From the NCBI GenBank assembly GCA_963747535.1, contig CAVVFX010000006.1, positions 62,001-126,000 on the forward strand: 64,000 bases of DNA, given 5' to 3'. The notes below the pieces were generated by a model. That model did not search any database. It saw only the letters and a list, made by a program, of their open reading frames with translations, and was not told where the DNA came from. Origin of the DNA: CAVVFX01 sp963747535 (GTDB lineage: Bacteria > Acidobacteriota > Terriglobia > Bryobacterales > Bryobacteraceae). Position 1 is the stretch's first letter. The number at the start of each line of letters is the position of its first letter. Shown one piece after another: positions 17,546 to 26,586 of the stretch. The position numbers were made by a program, and so were the translations under genes.

Positions 17546-17852
17546 GAGCCGGAGCCGGGCGCCGAAGCTGCCGCCCGTGCATCCCGGCGAGATCCTGAAG
17601 GAAACGTTGGACGATCTCGGCCTGAGTATGAATCGCCTGGCTCAGGAAATCCGCGTCCCCGCGAATCGGATTAGCGCGATTGCGGCGGGACATCGCGCAA
17701 TCACTGGGGAAACCGCCCTTCGCCTCGGCCGCTACTTCGGCACCACGCCCGCCTACTGGATGAACATGCAGGCGCGATACGATCTCGAAACGGCGCGCGA
17801 CGAATGGGAATCCCGGGTTGAATGCGAGGTGCGGCCGCGAGATGCCGCGTAG
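17514..17852 (+). CDS. higA: HigA-type antitoxin, Xre-family HTH
   Basis: 112 residues from the ATG at 17514. Other in-frame ATGs at 17469 and 17508 are possible; the later start is chosen because the conserved region begins only at LPPVHPGEILKETLDDLGLS, and the short overlap with higB is typical. The helix-turn-helix spans about 40-95, with the HigA signature PANRISAIAAGHRAIT and ALRLGRYFGTTPAYWMNMQ. It should neutralise HigB and repress the operon through the promoter at 17220-17246. The N-terminal 25 residues are Lys/Ser/Arg-rich and probably disordered. Confidence 0.87.
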   Translation: MTSKSPSTANKSRSRAPKLPPVHPGEILKETLDDLGLSMNRLAQEIRVPANRISAIAAGHRAITGETALRLGRYFGTTPAYWMNMQARYDLETARDEWESRVECEVRPRDAA

Positions 17853-17904
17853 CGCTCCTCCGCTCGCACTGCCCTCCAATCCCCCCACGCTATCCTAAAC
17901 GTTT

Positions 17905-18597
17905 GTGGGCAAAATAATCGCTATCGATGGACCCGCGGGCGCAGGCAAGAGCACCATTGCGCGCCGTGTGGCCACGCGCCTCGGCTTCACCTACATCGAC
18001 ACCGGTGCGATGTACCGTGCCCTCGCGCTGTGGGCGCTTCGCCAGAATCTTGACCCGTCCGACACGCACCGTATGGAGCCACTCGCCCTGGCCGCCGAGA
18101 TTGCGCTCGATCCATCCAACGCCCGCGTGTACCTTAACGCCGAGGATGTCACCGAGGACATTCGTACCGCCGCGGTCTCGGAGGCCGCCTCGCGCGTCGC
18201 TGCCATTTCCGCCGTCCGCCGGGCGATGGTCGACAAACAGCGCGCCATAGCAGCCTCGCAGAACGTCGTTATGGAGGGCCGCGATATCGGCACCGTCGTC
18301 TTTCCGCAGGCCAACGTCAAAATCTTCCTCGACGCCAAACCGGACACCCGGGTCGATCGGCGCCAATTGCAGACCGGTGGCGCAAAACCGCAGATCGCCG
18401 GGGAGATCGCCGATCGCGACCGCCGCGACAGCACACGCTCCGATTCCCCGCTGTCCCAGGCGCCCGACGCCATCTACGTCGACTCCACCTCACTCACTCT
18501 CGAAGAAGTAGAAGAAGCGGTACTCCGGCTGGTGCGCGAGCGCATCAGCAACGGTAAGGACTACCGCGATCACACTCCACCCCACACGCAACAATGA
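17905..18597 (+). CDS. cmk: Cytidylate kinase
   Basis: 230 residues from a GTG start. The P-loop GPAGAGKST is at 9-17, followed by LGFTYIDTGAMYRALA, the standard NMP-binding start of Cmk. VVMEGRDIGTVVFPQANVKIFLDA is the conserved central block and RDRRDSTRSDSPL the lid region with its Arg residues. It phosphorylates CMP and dCMP. The C-terminus is longer than usual by a short polar tail (GKDYRDHTPPHTQQ). It overlaps lysC by 4 nt, so the two genes are probably cotranscribed. Confidence 0.95.
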   Translation: MGKIIAIDGPAGAGKSTIARRVATRLGFTYIDTGAMYRALALWALRQNLDPSDTHRMEPLALAAEIALDPSNARVYLNAEDVTEDIRTAAVSEAASRVAAISAVRRAMVDKQRAIAASQNVVMEGRDIGTVVFPQANVKIFLDAKPDTRVDRRQLQTGGAKPQIAGEIADRDRRDSTRSDSPLSQAPDAIYVDSTSLTLEEVEEAVLRLVRERISNGKDYRDHTPPHTQQ

Positions 18598-20000
18598 ACA
18601 ACTTATTAGTGATGAAGTTTGGCGGGACCAGTGTCGGTTCCGCCGCCCGAATGAAGGTGTCTGCGGGTATAGCCATGGACGCCGCGAAAACGCGACCCGT
18701 CGTCATCGTAGTCTCGGCGATGTCCAAAATCACCGACCTCCTGCTCGACACCATGAAGCACGCCGAGGCCGGCGACCGCGCGGGTATCGAAACCAACATC
18801 GCGCTCCTGCGCCACCGTCATTATGAGGCCCTCGCCGAAATCCTGCCCGAACCGCAGCAGGAGGATATCCGGTTACAGGTCGATGCACTGGTCGACGAGT
18901 TCGAGCGAATCGTGAGCGGGATGCTGATGTTGGGCGACCGTCCGGTGCGCTCGGTCGATGAGGCGGTCGCCATCGGTGAGCGCCTCTCAGCCCTGCTGGT
19001 CAGCGAATACATGGAAAGCCAGGGAGTCCAGGCCTCGGCGGTCAATGCCGCGGAGGTGGTCGTGACCGACGCGGTCTTCGGTAATGCGTCTCCCATCATG
19101 GAAGCGACTGAGGTGAAAGCGCGCGGCAAGCTCGTCCCGATGCTGGAAGCCGGCATGTTGCCCGTAGTGACAGGCTTCAACGGCGCCACGATCGACGGAC
19201 GCCCCACCACGTTAGGCCGCGGCGGATCGGACTTCTCGGCATCTATTCTCGCGGCCGCGCTCAATGCCCGGGAACTGTGGATCTGGACCGACGTCGACGG
19301 CATCATGAGCGCCGACCCACGGCTGGTGCCCAACGCCAAGGTACTCGACGAACTCAGCTTCGCCGAAGCCGCCGAACTCGCTTACAACGGCGCGAAAGTC
19401 CTGCACCCGCGAACTCTCGCGCCACTGGTCGAGAAGCGCATCCCGGTGTGGAGCAAGAATAGTTTCGCGCCGGAAAAGCCCGGTACCCGCATCGTTCCCG
19501 AGCTTTCGGTGGCATGCGGCGCCCGTGCCGTAACTTCCATGGCCAAGGTCGCACTGGTATCGATCGAACCAGCCAGTGCCGCTATCTCGGGCGTGCAGGT
19601 CATGGCGCGCGCACTGGACGCACTGGCCCGCAGCAATGTAGAAATCCTGGCCATCACCGGTTCGAGCTACCGCCAAAGCTTCTGCTTCCTGGTCCGTCAG
19701 GAGGAACAGCCGCAAGCCATCCAGGCGATCGAATCGGCGCTGGCTCTCGAACTCACTCACGGTTACGTGCATGCCCCCGAAATCGATACCGAAGTCGGAC
19801 TGTTGGCCATCGTCGGCGAAGGCATGCGTGGGACACAGGGACTCGCTGCCCGTATCTTCACGGCCATCTCGCGCGAGAAGGTAAACATCATCGCGATCGC
19901 TCAAGGGTCCAGCGAAATCACCATTGCGGTGGTAGTGCGCCGCGAGGGACTCGAAAAGGCGGTTCGCGCGGTCCACGCCGAATGTCAGCTTGGGACGTAG
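18594..20000 (+). CDS. lysC: Aspartate kinase, monofunctional with two ACT domains
   Basis: 468 residues. The start ATG overlaps the cmk TGA. The amino-acid kinase domain opens with VMKFGGTSVGSAARM and includes GFNGATIDGRPTTLGRGGSD (substrate and nucleotide site) and WTDVDGIMSADPRLVPNA. The regulatory half from about 310 shows two ACT-like modules (VALVSIEPASAAIS..., then LLAIVGEGMRGTQGLAARIF), consistent with allosteric control by lysine and/or threonine. It catalyses the first step of the aspartate family pathway. No other genes of that pathway are in the window. Confidence 0.94.
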   Translation: MNNLLVMKFGGTSVGSAARMKVSAGIAMDAAKTRPVVIVVSAMSKITDLLLDTMKHAEAGDRAGIETNIALLRHRHYEALAEILPEPQQEDIRLQVDALVDEFERIVSGMLMLGDRPVRSVDEAVAIGERLSALLVSEYMESQGVQASAVNAAEVVVTDAVFGNASPIMEATEVKARGKLVPMLEAGMLPVVTGFNGATIDGRPTTLGRGGSDFSASILAAALNARELWIWTDVDGIMSADPRLVPNAKVLDELSFAEAAELAYNGAKVLHPRTLAPLVEKRIPVWSKNSFAPEKPGTRIVPELSVACGARAVTSMAKVALVSIEPASAAISGVQVMARALDALARSNVEILAITGSSYRQSFCFLVRQEEQPQAIQAIESALALELTHGYVHAPEIDTEVGLLAIVGEGMRGTQGLAARIFTAISREKVNIIAIAQGSSEITIAVVVRREGLEKAVRAVHAECQLGT

Positions 20001-20134
20001 ATGCGCAGAACGTGTCCGCGACTCATTTAAATGCATCACTTTAATTCCTACATTCGTAAGCACAAGCAGTGTGCGATTTTTAACTCAAACCTTTCTACGC
20101 AACTTATGGAAATGCAGAGTGTTGTATTCTGAAG

Positions 20135-20163
20135 TTGCCACTAACTTTGCGATAACTTTAAAT
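20135..20163 (+). promoter_or_regulatory. Sigma-70-like promoter candidate before the sulfoquinovose synthase gene
   Basis: TTGCCA (20135-20140) and TTAAAT (20158-20163) are separated by 17 bp. They lie in an AT-rich stretch (about 20030-20230) that stands out against GC-rich surroundings and gives a leader of about 100 nt to the start at 20271. The 270 bp between lysC and this gene hold no other feature I can support. Confidence 0.42.
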
Positions 20164-20270
20164 CAATTTATCTTTACGGGGTTACCTTACAAAGCACACT
20201 CGACGTCTCCCTGTATTAGCGGTAACAAATGCGCTTAGCTTCAACACAAGGAGCCAATAAACGGAGCCAT

Positions 20271-21509
20271 ATGAACATTTGTGTCCTAGGCGGTGACGGT
20301 TACTGTGGCTGGGCCACGGCACTGTATTTGTCCCGGAAGGGACACAAGGTGGCTGTCGTTGATAATTTCCTCAGACGTCAATGGGATTTTGAGTTAGGCG
20401 CCCAAACGCTTACGCCGATTCAGCCTCTCGCGGACCGGCTGCGCGTCTGGCAGGAACTCACCGGCAAGTCCATCGAACTATTTGTCGGAGACGTGAACGA
20501 TTATGAGTTTCTGTCGGGAGTGATCGAGAGCTTCCAGCCGGATGCGGTGGTTCACTTTGCCGAGCAGCGATCGGCCCCGTATTCGATGATCGACCGGAAA
20601 CACGCGGTGTTTACGCAAGTCAACAACGTCGTCGGAACTCTCAACTTACTCTTTGCGCTCAAGGAACTCCGCCCCGATTGCCATCTGGTGAAGCTCGGCA
20701 CGATGGGAGAGTACGGCACGCCGAATATTGATATTGAAGAAGGCTACATCCGCATCCAGCACAACGGCCGGTCGGACGTCCTTCCGTTTCCCAAACAGCC
20801 GGGCTCGTTCTATCATCTCTCCAAGGTCCACGACAGCCACAACCTGATGTTCGCCTGCAAGATTTGGGGGCTCCGGGCCACCGATTTGAATCAGGGCGTG
20901 GTGTACGGAACCGTCACCGATGAGGTGTTGTTGGACGAGGCGCTCACCAACCGGTTCGACTATGATGAAATCTTTGGAACTGTGTTGAACCGTTTCTGCG
21001 CGCAGGCGGCCGTGGGACATCCCTTGACCGTCTACGGAAAGGGGGGCCAGACCCGCGGCTTCCTGGACCTTCGCGATACCGTTCGCTGCATCGAGATTGC
21101 CTGCCTGAATCCGGCCAACTCGGGAGAGTGCCGGGTCTTCAACCAGTTTACCGAGCAATTTTCCGTTCTCGAGCTCGCGCAAATGGTACAGGCGGCGGCC
21201 CGGCAATTGGGCCTGCGCGTCACTATCGACCACTTACCGGACCCGCGTGTCGAATCCGAGGAACACTATTACAAAGCCAAACACTCCAAACTGATCGACC
21301 TGGGTTTGCAGCCTCATTATCTATCCGACTCGCTGCTCGATTCGCTCATGAACATCGCTATCCGGTACGAGGATCGAATCGACACTTCGCTGTTTCTGCC
21401 TCACGTTCAATGGCGGAATCCTCGAAACCCCGTGCGTTCGACTGTCGAGCGCGACCGCGAGCGCGTCCCTGTCTCAACGGGCGTAATGACGACGGGCGGG
21501 AGCTTCTGA
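20271..21509 (+). CDS. sqdB: UDP-sulfoquinovose synthase (SqdB/SQD1-like)
   Basis: 412 residues from the ATG at 20271, with ACGGAGCC just upstream; an earlier in-frame ATG at 20229 lacks such a site and precedes the Rossmann strand. The N-terminus MNICVLGGDGYCGWATALYL is the NAD-binding motif in the form seen in SQD1 proteins. VVHFAEQRSAPYSMID, KLGTMGEYGTPNIDIEEGY (catalytic Thr and Met region), PGSFYHLSKVHD (the YxxxK pair) and TDLNQGVVYG all fit that family. The enzyme makes UDP-sulfoquinovose from UDP-glucose and sulfite, the head-group donor for sulfolipid or for sulfoquinovose-bearing glycans. The next gene starts one base after its stop. Confidence 0.93.
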   Translation: MNICVLGGDGYCGWATALYLSRKGHKVAVVDNFLRRQWDFELGAQTLTPIQPLADRLRVWQELTGKSIELFVGDVNDYEFLSGVIESFQPDAVVHFAEQRSAPYSMIDRKHAVFTQVNNVVGTLNLLFALKELRPDCHLVKLGTMGEYGTPNIDIEEGYIRIQHNGRSDVLPFPKQPGSFYHLSKVHDSHNLMFACKIWGLRATDLNQGVVYGTVTDEVLLDEALTNRFDYDEIFGTVLNRFCAQAAVGHPLTVYGKGGQTRGFLDLRDTVRCIEIACLNPANSGECRVFNQFTEQFSVLELAQMVQAAARQLGLRVTIDHLPDPRVESEEHYYKAKHSKLIDLGLQPHYLSDSLLDSLMNIAIRYEDRIDTSLFLPHVQWRNPRNPVRSTVERDRERVPVSTGVMTTGGSF

Positions 21510-21510
21510 A

Positions 21511-23439
21511 TTGTGCGGTATTGCAGGCTTTACGCACGTACGCCGCGCTGCCGCGCCTGGGCGAATCCAGAATGCAATAGCGACCCTCAAACATCGCGGT
21601 CCCAACCAGCAAGGCGTCTTTGAGTCTGAGACCGTGTCGCTGGGTGCAGCGCGCCTGAAGATCATCGACATCGAGGGCGGAGACCAGCCCATCGTGTCCC
21701 AGGATGGCGACACGGTCATCGCCTTTAATGGCGAGATCTACAACCACCTGGAACTGCGCCGCGAACTCGAACAGCTTGGTTACCGTTTCCGCTCGCACAG
21801 CGATACCGAAACCGTTCTGAATGCGTTCATCGAATGGGACACGGAGTGTTTTTCCCGGTTTCGCGGGATGTTCGCGGTGGCGCTCTGGCGCCAGTCCGAC
21901 CGGCGCCTTGTCCTGGCGCGCGACCGTATGGGGATCAAACCGTTGTATATCGCGCAATACGGGGAGGACCTTTACTTCGGTTCGGAACTGAAGGCTATCC
22001 TGGTTCACGACGAAATCGAGCGATGGTTGAGTCTCGATGGTCTCGACTGTTATTTGTCGTTGAACTATGTGCCGGCGCCGTGGACCCTGGTGGAGGGGAT
22101 CGAGAAACTGCTGCCGGGTCAATGGTTGGAATGGCGCCGCGGCGTCATTCGAACGGAGCAGTACTGGCGCTTGCCGACGGCAATTGAAAAGCACTGGACT
22201 CCCGAAACAGCCGACGCGGAGCTGGATCGTCTTTTGAAGCAGTCCGTGCGGGAGCACCTGGAATCCGATGTGCCCTTGGGCGTCTGGCTCAGCGGTGGCC
22301 TGGACTCGTCCAGCCTCGTGCATTATGCGGCCGAGGCATCGACGTCGCGACTCAAGACTTTTTCTATCACCTTTCGCGGCCGTAGTTTCGACGAAGCTCG
22401 CTATGTGCGCCAGGTGGCGGAACAGTATGGCACTGAGCATACCGAGCTGGACCTGAACCCGGAACAGGATCTGCCCGGCGCCATTCACGAATTGGCCTAC
22501 TATGCCGATGAGCCCAACGCGGATTCCGGCGCGCTACCGGTATGGTTCCTTTCCCGGCTGACCAAGTCGAGCGCCACCGTGGCGTTGAGTGGAGAAGGCG
22601 CTGACGAACTGTTTGGCGGATACCTGATGCATCGTGCCAGCTTGCTGGCCCGCACCGTCCGCAGGCTGCCAGATGCAGCCCTCCGTTCCCTCCTGGCCGC
22701 TGCGCGGCATTGGCCGGTGTCCAACGATAAGATCGGGCTGGAATATAAGCTGAAGCGGTTCCTGGAAGGTTGCCGCATGCCGGCCGCGCGGGCTCATGTG
22801 TATTGGAGTGGCACGTTCGATGACCAGGAAAAGCTCTCCCTGCTTCAACCCCCGGTTGAGAACGCACTGCCGCCGGCTCTCGATTCGGTCTTGCAAGAAC
22901 TCGCCGCGGCGGGAGACGATTTGCAGTCCTACCTCTGGTTCGATCAGAAATACTATCTGCCGGATAACATCCTGACCAAAGTCGATCACACCAGCATGGC
23001 TCATGCGATCGAGGTGCGGCCTCCGTTCCTCGATCATCGCATCGTGGAATTCGCGAGTTCGCTTCCGGCAAGCCTTAAAATTCAGGGCGCCCGGCAAAAA
23101 GTGATTCTGCGCGACCTGATGCGCGGTAAACTCTCTCCTGAGATACTCAATAGAAAGAAAATCGGTTTTGACATTCCCACCCACGACTGGTTCCGCGGAC
23201 CCCTGCGTCCCCTGCTCGAAGAAGCTGTCGCCTTTGCCTCGTCCGAACATAGCGAGTTCTTCCGCATCCCGAGAATTGAATCTCTGGTGCGCGCCCATCT
23301 CGACCGGCGCGCCAACCTGGGCTATCATCTTTGGGGACTGATGATTCTTTTCTTTTGGATGAGGAAATGGCGAATCCAAACCAGGGTGACGGAAGGGCCG
23401 GCGCGACGGACGATGGAAAGCGTTTTCACTTCTACCTGA
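21511..23439 (+). CDS. asnB: Asparagine synthetase B-like glutamine amidotransferase
   Basis: 642 residues from a TTG start at 21511, required because the mature enzyme must begin with Cys2 (MCGIAGF), the N-terminal nucleophile; GGGCGGGAG is 8 nt upstream. The glutaminase domain (about 1-210) includes LKHRGPNQQGVF and FNGEIYNH. The synthetase domain has SGGLDSSSLVHYA (ATP pyrophosphatase loop near 264) and LSGEGADELFGGY. It may make asparagine, but AsnB homologues inside glycan clusters often amidate sugar acids. Its place one base after sqdB and overlapping a glycosyltransferase gene favours a role in the same modification path; this is inference. Confidence 0.9.
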   Translation: MCGIAGFTHVRRAAAPGRIQNAIATLKHRGPNQQGVFESETVSLGAARLKIIDIEGGDQPIVSQDGDTVIAFNGEIYNHLELRRELEQLGYRFRSHSDTETVLNAFIEWDTECFSRFRGMFAVALWRQSDRRLVLARDRMGIKPLYIAQYGEDLYFGSELKAILVHDEIERWLSLDGLDCYLSLNYVPAPWTLVEGIEKLLPGQWLEWRRGVIRTEQYWRLPTAIEKHWTPETADAELDRLLKQSVREHLESDVPLGVWLSGGLDSSSLVHYAAEASTSRLKTFSITFRGRSFDEARYVRQVAEQYGTEHTELDLNPEQDLPGAIHELAYYADEPNADSGALPVWFLSRLTKSSATVALSGEGADELFGGYLMHRASLLARTVRRLPDAALRSLLAAARHWPVSNDKIGLEYKLKRFLEGCRMPAARAHVYWSGTFDDQEKLSLLQPPVENALPPALDSVLQELAAAGDDLQSYLWFDQKYYLPDNILTKVDHTSMAHAIEVRPPFLDHRIVEFASSLPASLKIQGARQKVILRDLMRGKLSPEILNRKKIGFDIPTHDWFRGPLRPLLEEAVAFASSEHSEFFRIPRIESLVRAHLDRRANLGYHLWGLMILFFWMRKWRIQTRVTEGPARRTMESVFTST

Positions 23440-25196
23440 TCGTTCTGCTCGCCGCCGCCGCAGTCTATGCAGGCTGCATGATTTCCCCTCCCTCGCTCAT
23501 GGACGACGTGGACGCGGTGCAGGCTCAGATCGCGCGCAACATGCTTACGTCAGGTGACTGGGTGACGGCGCGCCTCGATGGCATTCCTTATCTCGAAAAA
23601 GCGCCGCTCATCTACTGGCTGATCGCAGGGTCGTACAAAATCTTCGGAGTGTCGGACTGGGCGGCGCGTGTGCCGGTCGTCCTATCAGCTATCGCGCTGG
23701 CCTGGCTGACTACCGCGTTCGGGATCTGGGCATTCGGAACCCGGGCCGGATTCTACGCGGGTCTGTGCATCTCCACCTGCTTCGGCCTCTTTCTCTTCAC
23801 CCGCATTCTGATCCCCGACGTCATGCTCACCGTGAGTGTCGCGCTTTCCATGTGGGCGTTCCTGCGCGCGATCGATGAAACGGAGCGGCGCCCGCGCTGG
23901 TGGGCTTTTGTCCTGGCGGCCAGTTTGGGAACCAGCTTGTTATTCAAGAGCCTGATCGGAGCGGTGTTCCCGGTCGCGGCGGCGCTGATTTATCTCGCCG
24001 TAACCAGACAGATGTTCGAGCGTAGAGTCTGGAAGGCCCTGCATCCGCTGAGCGGCATACTGGTCGCGCTCCTGATTGCCGTGCCCTGGCATGTGCTCGC
24101 TACGCTACGCAACCCTCCCTATTTCGACTTCACGCTGCACAGTGCCGCGGGCGAATACCACGGCTTCCTGTGGTTTTATTTCATCAACGAACAACTGCTC
24201 CGTTTCTTGAACTTGCGCTACCCGCGCGACTACGACACCGTCCCTCGACTCTACTTCTGGCTGTTCCATTTGTTGTGGCTGTTTCCCTGGAGCGTATACT
24301 TCCCGGCCATCGCGAAGCTCAATTTTAAGCCGGTCGATCGCGCGGGACGGACGCGTTTGCTGGCCCTCTGTTGGACCGGCTTTATCCTGCTGTTTTTCAC
24401 TTTTTCCACGACGCAGGAGTACTACTCAATGTCCTGTTATCCGGCGCTCGCGCTGCTTTTGGGATCGGCGATGGCTGCCGGGGGAAACTGGATCCGCTAC
24501 GGCACACGCGTTTTGTGCGGGATCTTCATCCTCGCGGCGGGAGCGGTGCTCACGTTGTATTTTCTGGCCTGGAACTATCCCACGCCGGGCGACATTTCCG
24601 CGGCGCTCAGTTCCAATCCGGGCGCCTACAAGCTGTCGCTCGGTCATATGGAAGACCTCACCATCGCGTCATTTGCCTATCTTCGGCTCCCGCTCCTTTT
24701 CGCCGCGGTCGCGTTTCTGGTGGGAGCGGCAGGCACTTTTCGCGCCACCGGACACCGCGCCTTCCTGGCCACGGTCCTGATGGCCGTCCTGTTTTTTCAG
24801 GCGGCGCGGATTGCCATGGCTGCGTTCGATCCCTTTCTCTCCTCCCGGCCGCTCGCGAATGCTTTGCTCCGTGCGCCCGAGGGAAAGCTTATCGTGGATC
24901 ATCACTACTACACGTTTTCCTCGATCTTCTTCTACACCAACCGAGATGCTCTGCTGCTCAATGGCCGCTTCAATAACCTGGTGTACGGGTCCTACGCACC
25001 GGGCGCGCCGAATATCTTCATTGACGACTCACAATGGAAAACCATGTGGCTGCAGCCGGAACGTTGCTACCTGGTGATCACCGAAATCGCTTCCGAACGG
25101 TTGAAAAAACTCGCCGAACCCGACCAGCTCACTCTCGTTGCCCAAAGCGGAGGGAAACTGCTCCTGACCAACCATCCGGTGCTTGAATCGCGGTGA
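23367..25196 (+). CDS. GT39/ArnT-type membrane glycosyltransferase (putative)
   Basis: 609 residues from the ATG at 23367 (GATGAGGAA directly upstream); a TTG at 23331 is an alternative. The first 73 nt overlap asnB. About 11-12 TM helices are visible. The first periplasmic loop holds SLMDDVDAVQAQIARNML, matching the Asp-containing loop of PMT/ArnT enzymes, and LEKAPLIYWLIAGSYKIFG is a family-typical second element. The C-terminal 100 residues form a periplasmic domain. Such enzymes move a sugar from a polyprenyl-phosphate carrier to lipid A, protein or another envelope acceptor. Donor and acceptor are unknown. Confidence 0.85.
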   Translation: MANPNQGDGRAGATDDGKRFHFYLIVLLAAAAVYAGCMISPPSLMDDVDAVQAQIARNMLTSGDWVTARLDGIPYLEKAPLIYWLIAGSYKIFGVSDWAARVPVVLSAIALAWLTTAFGIWAFGTRAGFYAGLCISTCFGLFLFTRILIPDVMLTVSVALSMWAFLRAIDETERRPRWWAFVLAASLGTSLLFKSLIGAVFPVAAALIYLAVTRQMFERRVWKALHPLSGILVALLIAVPWHVLATLRNPPYFDFTLHSAAGEYHGFLWFYFINEQLLRFLNLRYPRDYDTVPRLYFWLFHLLWLFPWSVYFPAIAKLNFKPVDRAGRTRLLALCWTGFILLFFTFSTTQEYYSMSCYPALALLLGSAMAAGGNWIRYGTRVLCGIFILAAGAVLTLYFLAWNYPTPGDISAALSSNPGAYKLSLGHMEDLTIASFAYLRLPLLFAAVAFLVGAAGTFRATGHRAFLATVLMAVLFFQAARIAMAAFDPFLSSRPLANALLRAPEGKLIVDHHYYTFSSIFFYTNRDALLLNGRFNNLVYGSYAPGAPNIFIDDSQWKTMWLQPERCYLVITEIASERLKKLAEPDQLTLVAQSGGKLLLTNHPVLESR

Positions 25197-25211
25197 AGAT
25201 CTACATATATC

Positions 25212-25253
25212 CCGTACGGCAGGCCATAGTCTTTTATAGTCTACCCGGCTGCG
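25212..25253 (-). repeat. R2 hairpin repeat, copy 2 (diverged)
   Basis: Read on the minus strand it begins CGCAGCCGGGTAGACTAT and ends CTGCCGTACGG, aligning with the R2 consensus apart from several base changes in both arms, so the hairpin is weaker. It lies in the 81 bp between the GT39 and GT21 genes. Confidence 0.55.
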
Positions 25254-25277
25254 AAGAAAGTCGAGTAGCCTGAGAAT

Positions 25278-26438
25278 ATGCCGCACCCGGGTGATGTATT
25301 CCTCGCGATCGCAGCCATACCTTTCATTTACTACCTCATCGCGCTCTACAGCTCCTGGCGGTATTTCCGAAGACCACTGAGCGTGCCCGGTACGTCGTTC
25401 ACCCCGCCGGTCAGCATCCTGAAACCGATTCGCGGCCTCGATCCCGACGCGTTCGAAAACCTGGCGAGTTTCTGCCGGCTGGATTATCCCGAGTACGAAA
25501 TCGTTTTCTGTGTAGATCCGGACGACGAAGCCGTCCTCGCCGTATTAGCGAAACTCATGCGGGATTTCGCTCTTTGCCGCATTCGCGTCCTACACGGTTC
25601 GGGCCGCATCGCGACCAATGACAAAGTCGCTAAACTCGCGCGCCTGGTGAGCGAAGCCGCGCACGACGTGATTGTCATCAGCGATAGCGACGTGCGCGTG
25701 CGGAGCGATTATCTCCGGCAGTTGACCGCGCCACTGCGCGATCCCAAAGTCGGAGCCGTCACTTGTTTCTACGTGCCGGCGGAGTCTACCACTTTGACCG
25801 ACCACCTCCAGAGCGTAGGAATGATGTCCGATTTCTACGCCGGCGTTCTGGTGGACTGGCAATTGGAAGGAATCAAGTTCGCGCTGGGACCGACCATCGC
25901 CACTACGCGTGCGCACCTCAATGGATTCGGTGGTTATCCGGAACTCGAGAACCGCCCCGCCGACGACTTACTGGTGGGCCGTCTCATCGCCGAGCAGGGC
26001 TACGAAGTGGTGCTGCTCAACTACACTATCGGGACTGTTTGCGATTACGCCTCGCTCAAAGATCTCCTACACAAACGTCTGCGGTGGATCGTGGTCATGC
26101 GCCACATGCGTCCCTGGGGACATCTCGGTTTGCTGCTGACCCAAGGCTTGCCGTGGTCGCTCGCCGCCGTGGCCATTCATCCTTCGGCGGCGGTGGCTCT
26201 CAGCTATTTGGGAACTTACCTCGGACTGCGCATGGCGATGACCTGGATCATTGGGATCCACGGCTTGCACCAGTCGCGGCTGTGGAAGCAGTTGCCGCTG
26301 ATTCCGGTTTGGGATGCCATCGCATTTGCCATCTGGCTGACCAGTTTCGCCCGCAATAGCATCCGCTGGCGTGGCGCCGACTACTACATCCGCGATGGCC
26401 GCCTGATTCCTGTGGCGACGGCTCGCGCGAGCGATTGA
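25278..26438 (+). CDS. GT21-type glycosyltransferase, ceramide glucosyltransferase/HpnI-like
   Basis: 386 residues. An N-terminal TM helix (about 7-29), a GT2-fold domain and two or three C-terminal TM helices (about 280-370) give the GT21 topology. The D1-D2-D3-(Q/R)xxRW motifs are present: FCVDPDDE (D1), ISDSDVRV (D2), RPADDLLVG (D3) and HKRLRWIVVM, in which Lys/His replaces the Gln of classical Q-x-x-R-W. The family includes ceramide glucosyltransferases and HpnI, which attaches N-acetylglucosamine to bacteriohopanetetrol. No hopanoid genes are in the window, so the lipid acceptor is open. It may complete the sqdB-asnB-GT39 set. Confidence 0.82.
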   Translation: MPHPGDVFLAIAAIPFIYYLIALYSSWRYFRRPLSVPGTSFTPPVSILKPIRGLDPDAFENLASFCRLDYPEYEIVFCVDPDDEAVLAVLAKLMRDFALCRIRVLHGSGRIATNDKVAKLARLVSEAAHDVIVISDSDVRVRSDYLRQLTAPLRDPKVGAVTCFYVPAESTTLTDHLQSVGMMSDFYAGVLVDWQLEGIKFALGPTIATTRAHLNGFGGYPELENRPADDLLVGRLIAEQGYEVVLLNYTIGTVCDYASLKDLLHKRLRWIVVMRHMRPWGHLGLLLTQGLPWSLAAVAIHPSAAVALSYLGTYLGLRMAMTWIIGIHGLHQSRLWKQLPLIPVWDAIAFAIWLTSFARNSIRWRGADYYIRDGRLIPVATARASD

Positions 26439-26469
26439 GTTGATGCAGCCCGTGTCGAGGTAGCTGCCG

Positions 26470-26586
26470 TACATGCAAAAGTTCGTGCAACCACTCCCTG
26501 AACGGTCGCGGCTCGGACGTCGGTGCTGAGCCGCGCGCGTGAAGCAAGCGGTTTCCGTACGGCAATTCTTGCAAGTGGCTACTACC
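26470..26586. repeat. R1 MITE-like dispersed repeat, copy 1
   Basis: About 117 bp. It starts around CATGCAAAAGTTCGTGCAAC and ends around GCAAGTGGCTACTA; the internal pair GCGGCTC (26509-26515) / GAGCCGC (26527-26533) is a perfect 7-bp inverted repeat. It matches 33098-33216 and 60474-60571 over most of its length. The end supplies the TAG stop of the adjacent minus-strand transporter gene. Confidence 0.75.

Noticed and set aside
26470..26586. tRNA or small structured RNA gene
   Set aside because: The palindromic sequence recurs at two other places with mobile-element-like ends and lacks tRNA box motifs, so it is treated as repeat R1.
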